A stretch of 64,000 nt of DNA from Burkholderia sp. WSM2232 (GCF_000472545.1 NZ_AWZV01000012.1:29225-93224); one strand, 5' to 3'; positions 20,999 to 32,679 are shown, counted from the stretch's first letter. Notes: generated by a model not told the origin, from the sequence alone. Translations and numbers: made by a program.

Positions 20999-23101
20999 TC
21001 AGGCGGCGAGTCGGGAAATGTCCGCGACGCAATTCATCTGCTGATGCAGCGCGCCGAGCAAGGCCAGACGGTTCGCACGCAACGCCGGATCTTCCGCGTT
21101 GACCATAACGTCGTTGAAGAACGTGTCGACGGGTTCGCGCAGCGCGGCGAGCGCAGTGAGCGCGCCCGTGTAGTCGCGCGCGGCGAGCTGCGTCTGCACG
21201 CGCGGCGCGACCTGTTCGAGCTGCGCGTGCAGGGCCTTCTCCGCCGCTTCGACGAAGAGCGCGGGCTGTACGCCGCCGCTCGCGGTTGCGCTTTCCGACT
21301 TCTTCAGAATGTTCGAGATGCGCTTGTTGGCGGCCGCGAGCGACGCGGCTTCCGGCAACGCGGCGAACTCGCGCACCGCAACGAGACGCGCGACGATGTC
21401 GTCAAGACGCGTGGGCTCGAGCGCCAGCACCGCGTCGATTTCGCCCGGCGCATGGCCGCGTTCGCGCAGCAGACCGCGCAGGCGGTCCATGCTGAATTCG
21501 TAGATGGCTTGTGTCGAATCGGTCACGTTCGGCAGCGCGGCGAATTGAGCGTGAGCCGTGCGCAGCAGTTCGACGAAGTCCACGGCCAGTTGCTTCTCGA
21601 CCAGAATACGCAGCACGCCGAGCGCGTGGCGGCGCAGCGCGAACGGGTCTTTCTCGCCGGTGGGTTGCAGACCGATGCCCCAGATGCCGACCAGGGTTTC
21701 CAGCTTGTCGGCGAGCGCGACCACCGTGCCGGTTGCGGTAGCCGGCAATGCGTCGCCGGAAAAGCGCGGCTGATAATGTTCCGAGCACGCGAGCGCGACT
21801 TCTTCCGGCTCGCCGTCGTGGCGCGCGTAATACGTGCCCATGGTGCCCTGCAGCTCGGGGAATTCGCCGACCATGTCGGTGATCAGATCGGCCTTGGCCA
21901 GACGCGCGGCGCGCCTGGCGAGCGCCACGTCGGCGCCGATCAGCGCGGCGATTGCGCCTGCCAGCCCTTCGAGCCGCTCCACGCGTTGCAGCGCCGAGCC
22001 CAGCTTGTTGTGATACACGACGTTCGCGAGCAGCGGCACGCGCTCGGCGAGCGGCTTTTTCTTGTCCTGTTCGAAGAAGAACTTCGCGTCTGCGAGACGC
22101 GGGCGCACCACACGCTCGTTGCCTTCGATAATGTCGCCGGGCGTTGCCGTTTCGATATTCGACACGATCAGGAAACGCGAGCGCAGCTTGCCGTTCGCAT
22201 CGGTCAGCGCGAAGTATTTCTGGTTGGTCTGCATCGTGAGGATCAGACATTCCTGCGGTACTTGCAGGAACTCGTCCTCGAAGCGGCACGAATAAACCAC
22301 CGGCCATTCAACCAGCGACGTCACTTCGTCAAGCAGCGACTCGGGCATCACCACCTGGTCGCCGTCAGCGTGCGCGAGCAGATGCGTGCGGATGGTTTCC
22401 TTGCGATCCGCGAAATTCGGTACGACGCGGCCTTTGTGCATCAGCGTGTCCACGTACGCATCGGCGTGCTGGATCTGCACGAAGCCTTCGGACAGAAAGC
22501 GATGGCCGAGCGTGGTGTCGTCGGCGTCGATGCCGAGCGCGCTCACCGGCACGACGCGCTCGCCGTGCAGCGCGGTCAGCCGATGCACCGGGCGCACGAA
22601 CTGGACACTAGAGCCGTCCGGACGCTGATAGGTCATCACCTTCGGAATGGGCAGCTTCGTCAGCGTTTCGTCGAGCGCCGCTTGCAGACCTTCCGCGAGC
22701 GTGGCGCCCGGCGCGGCGTAGCGCAGGAAGAAAGCTTCCGCCTTACCGTCCTGCGCGCGCTCCAGGTCGCTCACCGAAAAATCGGGGAAGCCAAGCGCGG
22801 CGAGCTTCTTCGCGAGCGGCGCGGTGGGCTGGCCGTCTTTGTCCAGCGCGACGGAAACCGGCAGCACTTTTTCGCGCACGTGCCTTTCCGGCGCGACAGC
22901 GCGCACGTTCTTCACCATGACGGCGAGCCGGCGCGGCGTCGCATAACGCTCGAACGACAGTTCGCCTTCGATCAGGTCGCGCGCCGCGAGGCGCTCTGCA
23001 ATACCTTCTGCGAAAGCGTCGCCGAGACGGGCGAGCGCTTTGGGCGGCAGTTCCTCGGTCAGCAGTTCGACCAGCAGGGTAGCTTGATGGGGTTGAGTCA
23101 T
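20999..23101 (-). CDS. glyS: Glycyl-tRNA synthetase beta subunit
   Basis: 700 aa, close to the usual 690. It opens with [20 protein letters not shown], the diagnostic N terminus, and contains the long HD-like and anticodon-binding C-terminal parts (a DALR-type region near the end). With GlyQ it forms the alpha2-beta2 enzyme charging tRNA-Gly. It begins 15 bp after glyQ. Confidence 0.97.
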   Translation of the reverse strand: MTQPHQATLLVELLTEELPPKALARLGDAFAEGIAERLAARDLIEGELSFERYATPRRLAVMVKNVRAVAPERHVREKVLPVSVALDKDGQPTAPLAKKLAALGFPDFSVSDLERAQDGKAEAFFLRYAAPGATLAEGLQAALDETLTKLPIPKVMTYQRPDGSSVQFVRPVHRLTALHGERVVPVSALGIDADDTTLGHRFLSEGFVQIQHADAYVDTLMHKGRVVPNFADRKETIRTHLLAHADGDQVVMPESLLDEVTSLVEWPVVYSCRFEDEFLQVPQECLILTMQTNQKYFALTDANGKLRSRFLIVSNIETATPGDIIEGNERVVRPRLADAKFFFEQDKKKPLAERVPLLANVVYHNKLGSALQRVERLEGLAGAIAALIGADVALARRAARLAKADLITDMVGEFPELQGTMGTYYARHDGEPEEVALACSEHYQPRFSGDALPATATGTVVALADKLETLVGIWGIGLQPTGEKDPFALRRHALGVLRILVEKQLAVDFVELLRTAHAQFAALPNVTDSTQAIYEFSMDRLRGLLRERGHAPGEIDAVLALEPTRLDDIVARLVAVREFAALPEAASLAAANKRISNILKKSESATASGGVQPALFVEAAEKALHAQLEQVAPRVQTQLAARDYTGALTALAALREPVDTFFNDVMVNAEDPALRANRLALLGALHQQMNCVADISRLAA

Positions 23102-23116
23102 TTCTTGATGTTCTCG

Positions 23117-24124
23117 TCAGTCCGGGTCGATCTTGCGTTCGACTTTCAGCGGCGGCGCCCACGCGGGCTTGGCGGCGTCCTGCTCGTCGGTGGTGAGGCC
23201 GGGCACGCCGTGCACCGGATTGCCGAGCATCGGAAAGCCGAGCTTTTCGCGCGAATCGTAGTAAGCCTGTGCAACGAGACGCGACAGCGCGCGAATCCGG
23301 CCAATGTACGCCGCGCGCTCCGTCACCGAGATCGCGCCGCGCGCGTCGAGCAGATTGAACGTGTGGCCGGCCTTCAGCACGAGTTCATAGGCGGGCAGCG
23401 CGATCTGCGCTTCGATCATGCGCTTTGCTTCCGCTTCGTAGCTGTTGAAGAACGTGAACAGCAGGTCGACGTTCGCGTGCTCGAAGTTATACGTGGACTG
23501 TTCGACTTCGTTCTGGTGATACACGTCGCCATACGTGAGGCGGCGCGTTTCCGGGCCGTTCGGGCCTTCCTCTTCCCACTCGGTCCAGACGAGGTCGTAG
23601 ACGTTCTCGACCTTTTGCAGGTACATCGCGAGGCGTTCCAGACCGTAGGTGATTTCGCCAAGCACCGGCTTGCAGTCCAGACCACCCACCTGCTGGAAAT
23701 ACGTGAACTGCGTGACTTCCATGCCGTTCAGCCACACTTCCCAACCGAGGCCCCATGCGCCGAGCGTGGGGTTTTCCCAGTCGTCCTCGACGAAACGCAC
23801 GTCGTTCTGCTGCAGGTCGAAGCCGAGCGCTTCAAGCGAGCCGAGATACAGATCGAGAATGTTTTCAGGCGCGGGCTTGAGCACCACCTGGTACTGGTAA
23901 TAGTGCTGCAGACGGTTCGGGTTCTCGCCATAGCGGCCGTCTTTCGGGCGGCGCGACGGCTGCACGTAGGCCGCGCGCCACGGCTCCGGGCCGACCGCGC
24001 GCAGGAACGTGTGGACGTGCGAGGTGCCCGCGCCGACTTCCATGTCGATCGGCTGGAGCAACGCGCAACCCTGCTTGTCCCAATAGGACTGCAGTGTCAG
24101 GATGATTTGCTGAAACGTGAGCAT
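23117..24124 (-). CDS. glyQ: Glycyl-tRNA synthetase alpha subunit
   Basis: 335 aa from the ATG at 24124 ([15 protein letters not shown]); in-frame codons upstream are not conserved-looking. The class II catalytic core is evident in [43 protein letters not shown] and [19 protein letters not shown]. The last ~30 residues (ending [14 protein letters not shown]) extend beyond the E. coli length of about 303. First gene of glyQ-glyS-gmhB-plsC. No lnt gene lies upstream as in many relatives; a GltB-like gene is there instead. Confidence 0.96.
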   Translation of the reverse strand: MLTFQQIILTLQSYWDKQGCALLQPIDMEVGAGTSHVHTFLRAVGPEPWRAAYVQPSRRPKDGRYGENPNRLQHYYQYQVVLKPAPENILDLYLGSLEALGFDLQQNDVRFVEDDWENPTLGAWGLGWEVWLNGMEVTQFTYFQQVGGLDCKPVLGEITYGLERLAMYLQKVENVYDLVWTEWEEEGPNGPETRRLTYGDVYHQNEVEQSTYNFEHANVDLLFTFFNSYEAEAKRMIEAQIALPAYELVLKAGHTFNLLDARGAISVTERAAYIGRIRALSRLVAQAYYDSREKLGFPMLGNPVHGVPGLTTDEQDAAKPAWAPPLKVERKIDPD

Positions 24125-24267
24125 GAAGTGCCTTTCGGGCATGAGGCCGCGCCGCGGGCGCTGAGGCACGCGGGGCGACCGTGGAGCAAAGTGCTAAACC
24201 TGTGATTTTAACGGAAAGGCGGGGGGGTGTCCGGTTTGCGGGAAGCGGCATTTTTCGATGAAGCGCT

Positions 24268-25878
24268 TCACGCCACCGCCAACTCCACCTTCGGCGAAAA
24301 CGAATCGCTGCGCGCAACCGGCCACCACTTCTCATACAACGAATAACGATAATTCCCATTGAGAAGATCGTTGGGCTCCAGATACTTCAGCAGCTCCGAC
24401 ATCAACTGCACTTCATGCGACGACACCCGCCGCACGATGTGATGCGCGCGCAGTTCCGCCGGATGTTTCAGCCCCGCGGCCTGAACGATTTCCTTCAGCG
24501 CGTGCAGCGTGTTGTGGTGGAAGTTGAACACGCGATCGGCCTTGTCGGGCACTACGAGCGCACGCTGACGCACCGGGTCTTGCGTTGCGACGCCGGTCGG
24601 GCAGCGCCCCGTGTGACAGGTTTGCGCCTGAATGCAGCCCACCGCGAACATGAAGCCGCGTGCGGCGTTGACCCAGTCCGCGCCGATTGCAAGCGTTCTG
24701 GTGATGTCGAACGCCGTGATCATCTTGCCGCTCGCACCAATGCGAATGCGTTGCCGCAAGCCAATGCCCACCAGCGTGTTGTGCACGAGCAGCAAGCCTT
24801 CCTGCAGCGGCACGCCGACGTGGTCGGTGAATTCGAGCGGCGCGGCGCCGGTGCCGCCTTCCGCGCCGTCCACGACGATGAAGTCCGGCAGAATGCCCGT
24901 CTCCAGCATGGCCTTTGCAATGCCAAAGAATTCCCACGGATGCCCGATGCACAGCTTGAACCCCGTCGGCTTGCCGCCCGACAGCGTGCGCAAGCGCTCG
25001 ACGAATTCGAGCAGGCCGCGCGGCGTCGAAAACTCGGAATGTGTGGCCGGCGAAATGCAGTCGCGGCCCATCGGCACGCCGCGCGTTTCCGCAATTTCAG
25101 GCGTGATTTTCGCGGCCGGCAATACGCCGCCATGACCTGGCTTCGCGCCCTGCGAGAGCTTCACTTCGATCATTTTCACCTGCGGCTCGGCCGCCTGCTT
25201 CGCGAATTTCTCCGCGCTGAACGTGCCGTCGTCGTTACGGCAGCCGAAGTAACCGGAGGCAATTTCCCAGATGATGTCGCCGCCATGCTCGCGGTGATAC
25301 TTCGACATCGAACCCTCGCCGGTGTCGTGCGCGAAGTTGCCTTTCTTCGCACCGAGGTTCAGCGCCATGATCGCGTTTGCCGAGAGAGAGCCAAAGCTCA
25401 TCGCCGACACATTGAAGATCGACATGGAATAAGGCTGCGCGCGCTCTGCGCCCACCACGATGCGAAAGTCGTGGCTGTCGAGCGTGGTCGGCGCGAGCGA
25501 GTGGCTAATCCATTCGTGCGCGACGGCCTTCACGTCCAGTTCCGTGCCGTAGGGTCGGCTATCCACGTCGTTCTTCGCGCGCTGATAGACGATGCTGCGT
25601 TGAGCACGCGAAAAGGGCTTTTCGTCGGTGTCGCCTTCCACGAAATACTGGCGGATTTCCGGGCGAATGAATTCGAACAGGAAACGCAGATGCCCCCACA
25701 GCGGATAGTTGCGCAAAATCGCGTGGCGCTGTTGGGTCAGGTCGAACAGGCCGAGCGCGACGAGCGCGAGCGGCACCGCGAGCCACCACCACGAAATATG
25801 ATGAGCCGCGGCGAGCGCCGCGCACAGGGCGAGGAGCGCGACGGCGCACCACATGGCCAGATAACGTCGAGAAAACAT
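24268..25878 (-). CDS. GltB-like FMN-binding protein with N-terminal membrane anchor
   Basis: 536 aa. Two hydrophobic helices at the N terminus (MWCAVALLALCAALAAAH and WWWLAVPLALVALGLF) precede a domain equivalent to the FMN-binding part of the glutamate synthase large subunit. Visible are SAMSFGSLSANAIMALNLGAKKG, the KPGHGGVLPAAKIT region and a 3Fe-4S-type cluster C-x5-C-x4-C (CIQAQTCHTGRC). It lacks the amidotransferase domain of GltB, so glutamine-dependent glutamate synthesis is unlikely. The family is widespread but its reaction is not established. Confidence 0.85.
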   Translation of the reverse strand: MFSRRYLAMWCAVALLALCAALAAAHHISWWWLAVPLALVALGLFDLTQQRHAILRNYPLWGHLRFLFEFIRPEIRQYFVEGDTDEKPFSRAQRSIVYQRAKNDVDSRPYGTELDVKAVAHEWISHSLAPTTLDSHDFRIVVGAERAQPYSMSIFNVSAMSFGSLSANAIMALNLGAKKGNFAHDTGEGSMSKYHREHGGDIIWEIASGYFGCRNDDGTFSAEKFAKQAAEPQVKMIEVKLSQGAKPGHGGVLPAAKITPEIAETRGVPMGRDCISPATHSEFSTPRGLLEFVERLRTLSGGKPTGFKLCIGHPWEFFGIAKAMLETGILPDFIVVDGAEGGTGAAPLEFTDHVGVPLQEGLLLVHNTLVGIGLRQRIRIGASGKMITAFDITRTLAIGADWVNAARGFMFAVGCIQAQTCHTGRCPTGVATQDPVRQRALVVPDKADRVFNFHHNTLHALKEIVQAAGLKHPAELRAHHIVRRVSSHEVQLMSELLKYLEPNDLLNGNYRYSLYEKWWPVARSDSFSPKVELAVA

Positions 25879-26065
25879 GCAGACTCCGGTGCAGTGTCAC
25901 GGAGGGATTGCACGCGCTCAAAGCGCGGGCGGATCCACCGTGCGGGAAACGAGCGACTGCCTGGCGGGAAGCCGCAAGCGCGTAGATGATACGGCTCAGA
26001 CCCGGTGGCTCAAAAGAGTGGCCTCGCAACGATCGGCGTTGCAACGGGCGGCCGGAGAAACGAAG

Positions 26066-27223
26066 TTAGCGTCCGCCCAGCAGTGCGGCTTTCTGCAACG
26101 TGCGCGCGGCCGGCTGCCCGGTCGCCGCATGTTCGATGATGCCGCCGCCCAGGCACACGTCGCCATCGTAGAGCACTGCGGATTGCCCCGGTGTGACAGC
26201 CCACTGGGCCTCGTCGAAGGTAAGCTCGAAAAGGTCTTCGCCGTTGGTTGCCGCGTCGCTCGCGCTGCGGAACGTGCAGCGAGCGTCGGCCTGCCGGTAG
26301 CGGGTCTTCGCGCCGCACGCGAAGCCTTCTGGCGGCGGCTCGCCCGCGACCCAGCTCGTGTTGCCCGCGCTGAGCGTATGACTGAGCAGCCACGGATGGT
26401 CGTGTCCTTGCGCGACAAAGAGCGTGTTCGACGCGATGTCCTTGCCGGCCACGAACCACGGCTCGCCGCTGCCGTCCTTGCTGCCGCCGAGGCCGATGCC
26501 CTTGCGCTGGCCGAACGTATAGAACGCAAGGCCGATGTGCTCGCCGACCACCTTGCCGTCGGTGGTTTTCATCGGGCCAGGCTTCGTCGGCAAGTAGCGG
26601 TTCAGGAAGTCGCGGAACGGCCGCTCGCCGATAAAGCAGATGCCGGTCGAGTCCTTCTTCTTCGCATTGGGCAACGCGATCTGCTCGGCGATCTCGCGCA
26701 CTTTCGTTTTGGGAATTTCGCCGAGCGGAAACAGCGTTTTCGACAACTGCGCCTGATTCAGCCGATGCAGGAAGTACGACTGGTCCTTCGTATGGTCGAA
26801 TGCCTTCAGCAGTTCGAAGCGGCCATTGTTCTCGCGCACGCGCGCATAGTGGCCGGTCGCTATGGTTTCGGCGCCGAGCGACATCGCGTGGTCGAGAAAG
26901 GCCTTGAACTTGATCTCGGCGTTGCACAGCACGTCCGGGTTGGGCGTGCGGCCGGCAGAATATTCGCGCAGGAATTCGGCGAACACCCGGTCCTTGTATT
27001 CGGACGCGAAGTTGACCGCTTCCACGTCGATGCCGATCAGATCCGCTACCGACACCACGTCGATCCAGTCCTGACGCGTCGAGCAGTATTCGCTGTCGTC
27101 GTCGTCTTCCCAGTTCTTCATGAACAGGCCGACCACGTCGTAGCCCTGTTCCTTCAGCAGCCACGCGGTGACCGACGAATCGACGCCGCCCGACATGCCT
27201 ACTACGACTTTCTGCTTGCTCAT
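26066..27223 (-). CDS. mnmA: tRNA 2-thiouridine synthetase MnmA
   Basis: 385 aa. The PP-loop [15 protein letters not shown] lies at residues 9-23. The two catalytic Cys are in VLCNAEIKF (about 102) and [12 protein letters not shown] (about 200). GHYARVRE and the C-terminal beta-barrel are as expected. It thiolates U34 of the Lys, Glu and Gln tRNAs with sulfur from the IscS/Tus relay. A NudJ-like gene lies just upstream on the same strand (85-bp gap), as in E. coli. Confidence 0.96.
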   Translation of the reverse strand: MSKQKVVVGMSGGVDSSVTAWLLKEQGYDVVGLFMKNWEDDDDSEYCSTRQDWIDVVSVADLIGIDVEAVNFASEYKDRVFAEFLREYSAGRTPNPDVLCNAEIKFKAFLDHAMSLGAETIATGHYARVRENNGRFELLKAFDHTKDQSYFLHRLNQAQLSKTLFPLGEIPKTKVREIAEQIALPNAKKKDSTGICFIGERPFRDFLNRYLPTKPGPMKTTDGKVVGEHIGLAFYTFGQRKGIGLGGSKDGSGEPWFVAGKDIASNTLFVAQGHDHPWLLSHTLSAGNTSWVAGEPPPEGFACGAKTRYRQADARCTFRSASDAATNGEDLFELTFDEAQWAVTPGQSAVLYDGDVCLGGGIIEHAATGQPAARTLQKAALLGGR

Positions 27224-27308
27224 AAGATGCTCACTGGGTACTGCATGACTGCATGGATCGTGGGTCGCGGATCTAAGCTCGCGCCTGCCGCGAGGTTTAT
27301 CTCGAGGC

Positions 27309-27788
27309 TTATCTTTTTGGCCCGACCGAATGCGTGTGCACGAAGTCGAGCGGGAAACGCCGGCCCGCCAGGTAGTCGTCGATACATTGCATGACGAGCG
27401 GCGTACGGTGCCGGTGCGGGCAGGCGCGCAATTCTTCTGCGCTCATCCACAAGGTTCGGACGATGTCCGGATCGAGCGCGCGTGCCGTCTCGGGTTCGCC
27501 GCCGGCGCCGCAATAAGTGAAGCGCAGATAGGTGACGCCGGCGCTTTCCGGCCGCTCGAAATGCGTCATGTACATGCCGACCAGCGCCTCGGGCGTGAAC
27601 GGATGAGCCGTTTCTTCGAGCGTCTCGCGAATTACCGCTTCCAGCAGCGTTTCGCCGGCTTCCAGATGGCCGGCCGGCTGGTTCAGCCGCAGGCCGGCGG
27701 CGGTGTGCTCCTCGACCACGAGAAAGCGCCCGTCACGCTCGACGATGGCCGCGACGGTCACGTGCGGCAGCCAGGTTTCCGGTTTCAT
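27309..27788 (-). CDS. Nudix hydrolase, NudJ-like phosphatase
   Basis: 159 aa. The Nudix box [20 protein letters not shown] is present from about residue 40 with the REx2EE glutamates intact. The downstream Gly-hydrophobic pair is replaced by Ala-His and the first hydrophobic position by Thr. The opening [20 protein letters not shown] and the mnmA neighbour match E. coli NudJ (phosphatase of nucleoside and thiamine pyrophosphates). Substrate not proven. Confidence 0.85.
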   Translation of the reverse strand: MKPETWLPHVTVAAIVERDGRFLVVEEHTAAGLRLNQPAGHLEAGETLLEAVIRETLEETAHPFTPEALVGMYMTHFERPESAGVTYLRFTYCGAGGEPETARALDPDIVRTLWMSAEELRACPHRHRTPLVMQCIDDYLAGRRFPLDFVHTHSVGPKR

Positions 27789-28264
27789 GGGTGCGCATTT
27801 TACCGTTTATATCGGCGAACTGCCGGGAAGTGGGCGACTGGCGGAGGGGCGACTGCGGGAGGTGACTGGCGATCAGCGAGCGGTGAGTGCCGAGCAGCGA
27901 GTGGTGAGTGGCGAGCGGCGTGCGGCGAGTGGCGAGTGGCGTGCGGCGAGTGGCGAGTGGCGAGTGGCGTGCGGCCACCGCCGACCGGCAGCACTGTCCA
28001 GCAACAGCCGACAGTACCAGGCGCCATTAGCGTGAGACCCGACGCGTCCCCCGCCACGAAAAGCCGGCAGCCCCCGCCCGCCCTCGCGCACCCGGCACAA
28101 CCCGCCGCCTCAGGGCCGCATGCTCCGTCGGCAACCCCGGATTGTCCCCGATTTCTGCGGACCCCCGGGTTTCGGGTAAAGTGAGGCGTTAGCCGTTGCA
28201 CTTGCAAGCCGGCGTGCCTCGTCGGCCGATCTGTCGTCAAACAGTAAGTCGAGGAGGAACAACG
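27789..28264. other. 476-bp intergenic region before the pnt operon
   Basis: No credible gene. The first half is dominated by a 7-bp repeat array (separate entry). The second half is GC-rich with no obvious structure until the strong ribosome-binding site GAGGAGG near 28252 in front of pntAA. No convincing promoter hexamers were found. Confidence 0.6.
27834..27973. repeat. Degenerate heptamer array (GCGAGTG family)
   Basis: About 20 tandem 7-bp units. From 27862 to 27973, sixteen units run without interruption (GTGACTG, GCGATCA, GCGAGCG, GTGAGTG, ... GCGAGTG, GCGTGCG). Between 27834 and 27861 the phase slips by single bases. The 3' part has a higher-order pattern of one to three GCGAGTG followed by GCGTGCG. 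It sits between the start of the Nudix gene and the pnt operon. Confidence 0.9.
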
Positions 28265-29407
28265 ATGCACATCGGAGTGCCAGCCGAGACGCGCGCGCAC
28301 GAAACCCGCGTCGCCGCGACGCCCGAGACCGTCAAGAAGTACGTGGCTTCCGGCCATCGGGTCACCATCCAGAGCGGCGCCGGCGCCGGCGCGAGCTTTC
28401 CCGACGACGCCCTCGCCGCAGCCGGCGCGGAAATTGTCGATGCCGCCACCGCTTTCGGCGCTGACCTCGTCCTCAAAGTCCAGTCTCCCACCGAAGCCGA
28501 GTTGCCGCTCCTGAAACGCGGCGCGGTGCTGATCGGCATGCTCGATCCGTTCAACACGGAGAATGCGCAGAAACTGGCCGCGGCCGGCGTCACCGCCTTC
28601 GCGCTGGAAGCCGCACCGCGCACGACGCGAGCGCAAAGCCTCGACGTGCTGTCCTCCCAGGCCAACATCGCCGGATACAAGGCGGTGCTGCTTGCCGCGA
28701 CGCTGTATCCGCGCTTCATGCCGATGCTGATGACGGCCGCAGGCACCGTAAAGGCCGCGCGCGTGCTGATTCTCGGCGCCGGCGTGGCCGGTCTGCAGGC
28801 AATCGCGACTGCGAAACGCCTTGGCGCCGTGATCGAGGCATCCGACGTGCGCCCGGCCGTGAAAGAGCAGATCGAATCGCTCGGCGCCAAGTTTCTCGAC
28901 GTCCCCTACGAAACCGATGAAGAGCGCGAAGCCGCGCAAGGCGTGGGCGGCTATGCGCGGCCCATGCCGCCGTCCTGGCTCACGCGCCAGACGGCGCTCG
29001 TCCACGAGCGCGCAAAGCAGGCCGACGTGGTGATCTCCACCGCGCTGATTCCGGGCCGCGCCGCGCCCACGCTGCTGTCCGTCGAAACCGTGCAGGCGAT
29101 GAAACCCGGCTCCGTGCTCGTCGACCTCGCCGCGGGCCGCGGCGCGGAATACGAAGGCCGGCGCGGCGGCAACTGTCCGCTCACCGAAGCGGACAAGGTC
29201 GTCGTGCGGCACGGCGTGACGATAGTCGGCTACACGAATCTCGCCTCGATGGTGCCCGCGGATGCGTCCTCGCTCTACGCGCGCAACCTGCTCGACTTCC
29301 TGAAGCTGATCGTCACCAAGGAAGGCGCGCTCAACATCGACCTCGCCGACGACATCGTCGCGGCCACGCTGCTCACCCGCGACGGCGACGTCGCGCGCAA
29401 GGTATAA
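28265..29407 (+). CDS. pntAA: NAD(P) transhydrogenase alpha subunit part 1 (NAD-binding)
   Basis: 380 aa from the ATG at 28265, behind GAGGAGG. AlaDH/PNT fold: [21 protein letters not shown] at the N terminus, the dinucleotide site [21 protein letters not shown] near 160-180, and [17 protein letters not shown]. In E. coli this is fused to the membrane part; here the split three-gene form is used, with pntAB 25 bp downstream. The complex couples proton entry to NADPH formation at the inner membrane. Confidence 0.95.
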   Translation: MHIGVPAETRAHETRVAATPETVKKYVASGHRVTIQSGAGAGASFPDDALAAAGAEIVDAATAFGADLVLKVQSPTEAELPLLKRGAVLIGMLDPFNTENAQKLAAAGVTAFALEAAPRTTRAQSLDVLSSQANIAGYKAVLLAATLYPRFMPMLMTAAGTVKAARVLILGAGVAGLQAIATAKRLGAVIEASDVRPAVKEQIESLGAKFLDVPYETDEEREAAQGVGGYARPMPPSWLTRQTALVHERAKQADVVISTALIPGRAAPTLLSVETVQAMKPGSVLVDLAAGRGAEYEGRRGGNCPLTEADKVVVRHGVTIVGYTNLASMVPADASSLYARNLLDFLKLIVTKEGALNIDLADDIVAATLLTRDGDVARKV

Positions 29408-29432
29408 AGCGAATTCACCTGGAGAAACGGCG

Positions 29433-29770
29433 ATGGAAGTGCTCAACCACACCGTCATCAACCTGATTATTTTCGTGCTGGCGATCTACGTCGGCTACCA
29501 CGTGGTCTGGAACGTCACGCCCGCGCTGCACACGCCGCTCATGGCCGTGACCAATGCGATCTCGGCGATCGTGATTGTCGGCGCGATGCTCGCCACCGGT
29601 CTCACGCTCGGCACGCCCGGCAAGTTCTTCGGCACGCTCGCCGTCGCTCTTGCGGCGGTGAACGTGTTCGGCGGTTTTCTCGTCACGCGGCGAATGCTCG
29701 AGATGTTCCGCAAGAAGGAGCCGAAGAAGCTGATCGCCGATAAATCGCAAAGCGGCAAGGAGAACGCGTA

Positions 29771-29771
<1 letters not shown>
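29433..29771 (+). CDS. pntAB: NAD(P) transhydrogenase alpha subunit part 2 (membrane)
   Basis: 112 aa with three or four membrane helices ([59 protein letters not shown]) and the basic cytoplasmic tail [23 protein letters not shown] is strongly conserved in proton-translocating transhydrogenases. Its stop TAA overlaps the pntB start by one base, implying coupled translation. Confidence 0.95.
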
Positions 29772-31225
<1,454 letters not shown>

Positions 31226-31286
31226 AGCCGGGGACTTTCACGCGGTGCGCGAGCGCCGCGTCGAGCCGCGTGGTCCAGCGCAACCT

Positions 31287-31973
31287 TCACCTGCGCCTCG
31301 CGTTCACGTGCCGCAACAGGTCGGCGAGGCGTCGGCCTTCCTGATCCGGATACTGCTCCCGCACTGCGAGCTGCTGGATTTTTTCGAGCCCGAAATTGCG
31401 GAACTCGCCGCGCAGTTCGCACCATGCGCCGAGCGTCCAGCGCGCGCCCCAATACGCGAGCGCGAGCGGCCACACGCGCCGCTCGCTGGCCGCTCCGTTG
31501 GCATCCGTGTATGCAAAGCTCACCACGTGCCGCGTGTCGATCGCACGGTGCAGCGTGTCGAGCTGGTCCGAAAAATCGCTTCTGATGTGAAACGACGGTG
31601 CGAAGATCGCGAGTCTTTCGAGCGATGCGCGCTTGTCCGCGGGCATCGCCGAGGCGATCTTGGCGAGCGCGCCGCGCGCGCCGCTTGCGAAGCCGGCGCC
31701 GCCCCACGATTCGAGCATGCGCGCGCCCGCAGCGAGCGCCGCGAGTTCGTCCGCGGTGAAGGTGAGCGGCGGCAGGCTCGCGCTGCGGCTCAACCGGTAG
31801 CCAATGCCCGCCTCGCCTTCAATCGGCACGCCCGACAACTGCAGATCGCGCACGTCGCGATAAACGGTGCGCAGCGAGATGTCGAGCCAGTCGGCGAGTT
31901 GTTGCGCGGTGGTCAGGCGCCGGCCGCGCAGCAGTTCGGCGATCTGGAACAGGCGGTCGGCGCGGCGCGTCAT
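31287..31973 (-). CDS. YafY-type WYL-domain transcriptional regulator
   Basis: 228 aa from the ATG at 31973. An HTH_11 winged helix is at the N terminus (RRADRLFQIAELLRGRRLTTAQQLADWLDISLRTVYRDV, read in two parts), followed by a WYL domain with the usual RHVVSFAYTDANG and RVWPLALAYWGARWTLGAWCELR. Such regulators sense small ligands or nucleic acid and often control a neighbouring VOC or stress gene. The VOC gene lies just upstream on the same strand (191-bp gap). Confidence 0.9.
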   Translation of the reverse strand: MTRRADRLFQIAELLRGRRLTTAQQLADWLDISLRTVYRDVRDLQLSGVPIEGEAGIGYRLSRSASLPPLTFTADELAALAAGARMLESWGGAGFASGARGALAKIASAMPADKRASLERLAIFAPSFHIRSDFSDQLDTLHRAIDTRHVVSFAYTDANGAASERRVWPLALAYWGARWTLGAWCELRGEFRNFGLEKIQQLAVREQYPDQEGRRLADLLRHVNARRR

Positions 31974-31998
31974 CGTGGGCGTTTTGTTGAAGAGGACA

Positions 31999-32009
31999 GG
32001 GACAGTCCC
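31999..32009. promoter_or_regulatory. Palindrome 26 bp before the WYL regulator start
   Basis: GGGACAGTCCC (central A) sits 26-36 bp upstream of the regulator's ATG, where an autoregulatory operator could lie. Position is the only support; an 11-bp palindrome can be chance. Confidence 0.25.
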
Positions 32010-32164
32010 GCGATGATAGCGCCGCATGCCGCGCTCCGGTCAGCGTTCGGGTCAGGTCTCGGTGGCGTTCCCGGCACTTTTGTACCGGCGTCCAGCTGGC
32101 GAGCGCGGCGCGCGAGCGGCGACACGCGGCCCCCCTCGAGGCCCCCTGAAGGCCCGCTTTGCGC

Positions 32165-32548
32165 TCAGCCGTTGGTCCGCGAATGCAGGCCGAGGCGATT
32201 GCCTTCGCTGTCGATGAAAAACGCGATATAGCCGATCTCCTGCGGCAGCTTGATGACCGGCCCGTCGGTCTTGCCGCCGGCCTCTTCGATGCGCGCGAGC
32301 GCCGCGTCCACAGTCGGCTGCGCGTTCAGGTAGACGAGCACGCCGTCGCCATTCGGCTTCATCGACGGGTTGTGAACGATCGCGCCGCCGGTCGCCGGTT
32401 CTTCGTAGCCGAATACGGCAATCGGCTGGCCGCCTATTTCCTGGCGATTCAGTTTGACGTCGAGCGCGGCTTCATAAAAGCGCACGGCGCGGTCGAAATC
32501 GACGGAAGGAATTTCGAACCAGGCAACGACTTTGGGCGATGCGGACAT
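32165..32548 (-). CDS. VOC-family (glyoxalase/dioxygenase fold) protein
   Basis: 127 aa from the ATG at 32548, preceded by AGGAGAG. The paired beta-alpha-beta-beta-beta fold shows as VVAWFEIPSVDFDRAVRFYEAAL then GVLVYLNAQPTVDAALARIEEAGG and IGYIAFFIDSEGNRLGLHS. The metal ligands of true glyoxalase I are not all obvious, so the enzyme activity is unknown. It is probably controlled by the adjacent WYL regulator. Confidence 0.88.
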   Translation of the reverse strand: MSASPKVVAWFEIPSVDFDRAVRFYEAALDVKLNRQEIGGQPIAVFGYEEPATGGAIVHNPSMKPNGDGVLVYLNAQPTVDAALARIEEAGGKTDGPVIKLPQEIGYIAFFIDSEGNRLGLHSRTNG

Positions 32549-32619
32549 GACACTCTCCTGTGAACGGCAGATAAGCCGGATGAATTGCCGGATGGCATGA
32601 CGAGGAGTGTGCGTGGGTG

Positions 32620-32643
32620 CTACTGACAGCGTGGTGTCAGTAG
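32620..32643. promoter_or_regulatory. Perfect inverted repeat upstream of the VOC gene
   Basis: CTACTGACA (32620-32628), 6 bp, TGTCAGTAG (32635-32643): a perfect dyad 72-95 bp before the VOC start codon. Size and symmetry suit a dimeric winged-helix protein, so it is a candidate operator for the neighbouring WYL regulator (inference). Confidence 0.5.
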
Positions 32644-32679
32644 GGTGAGCCTGCGGGCATGGGGACGCGGCCTTTGGCG

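Noticed and set aside
20918..24205. A 1095-residue open frame on the plus strand across glyS and glyQ
   Set aside because: It is antisense to two clear tRNA-synthetase genes; the protein is His/Arg-rich with no recognisable domain, as expected from GC-rich codon bias creating open complementary frames.
27834..27973. CRISPR array
   Set aside because: The units are 7 bp, contiguous and without spacers; no cas genes are present.
27800..29461. A 553-residue minus-strand frame over pntAA and the heptamer array
   Set aside because: Its C-terminal half is an artefact of translating the 7-bp repeat and the rest is antisense to pntAA.
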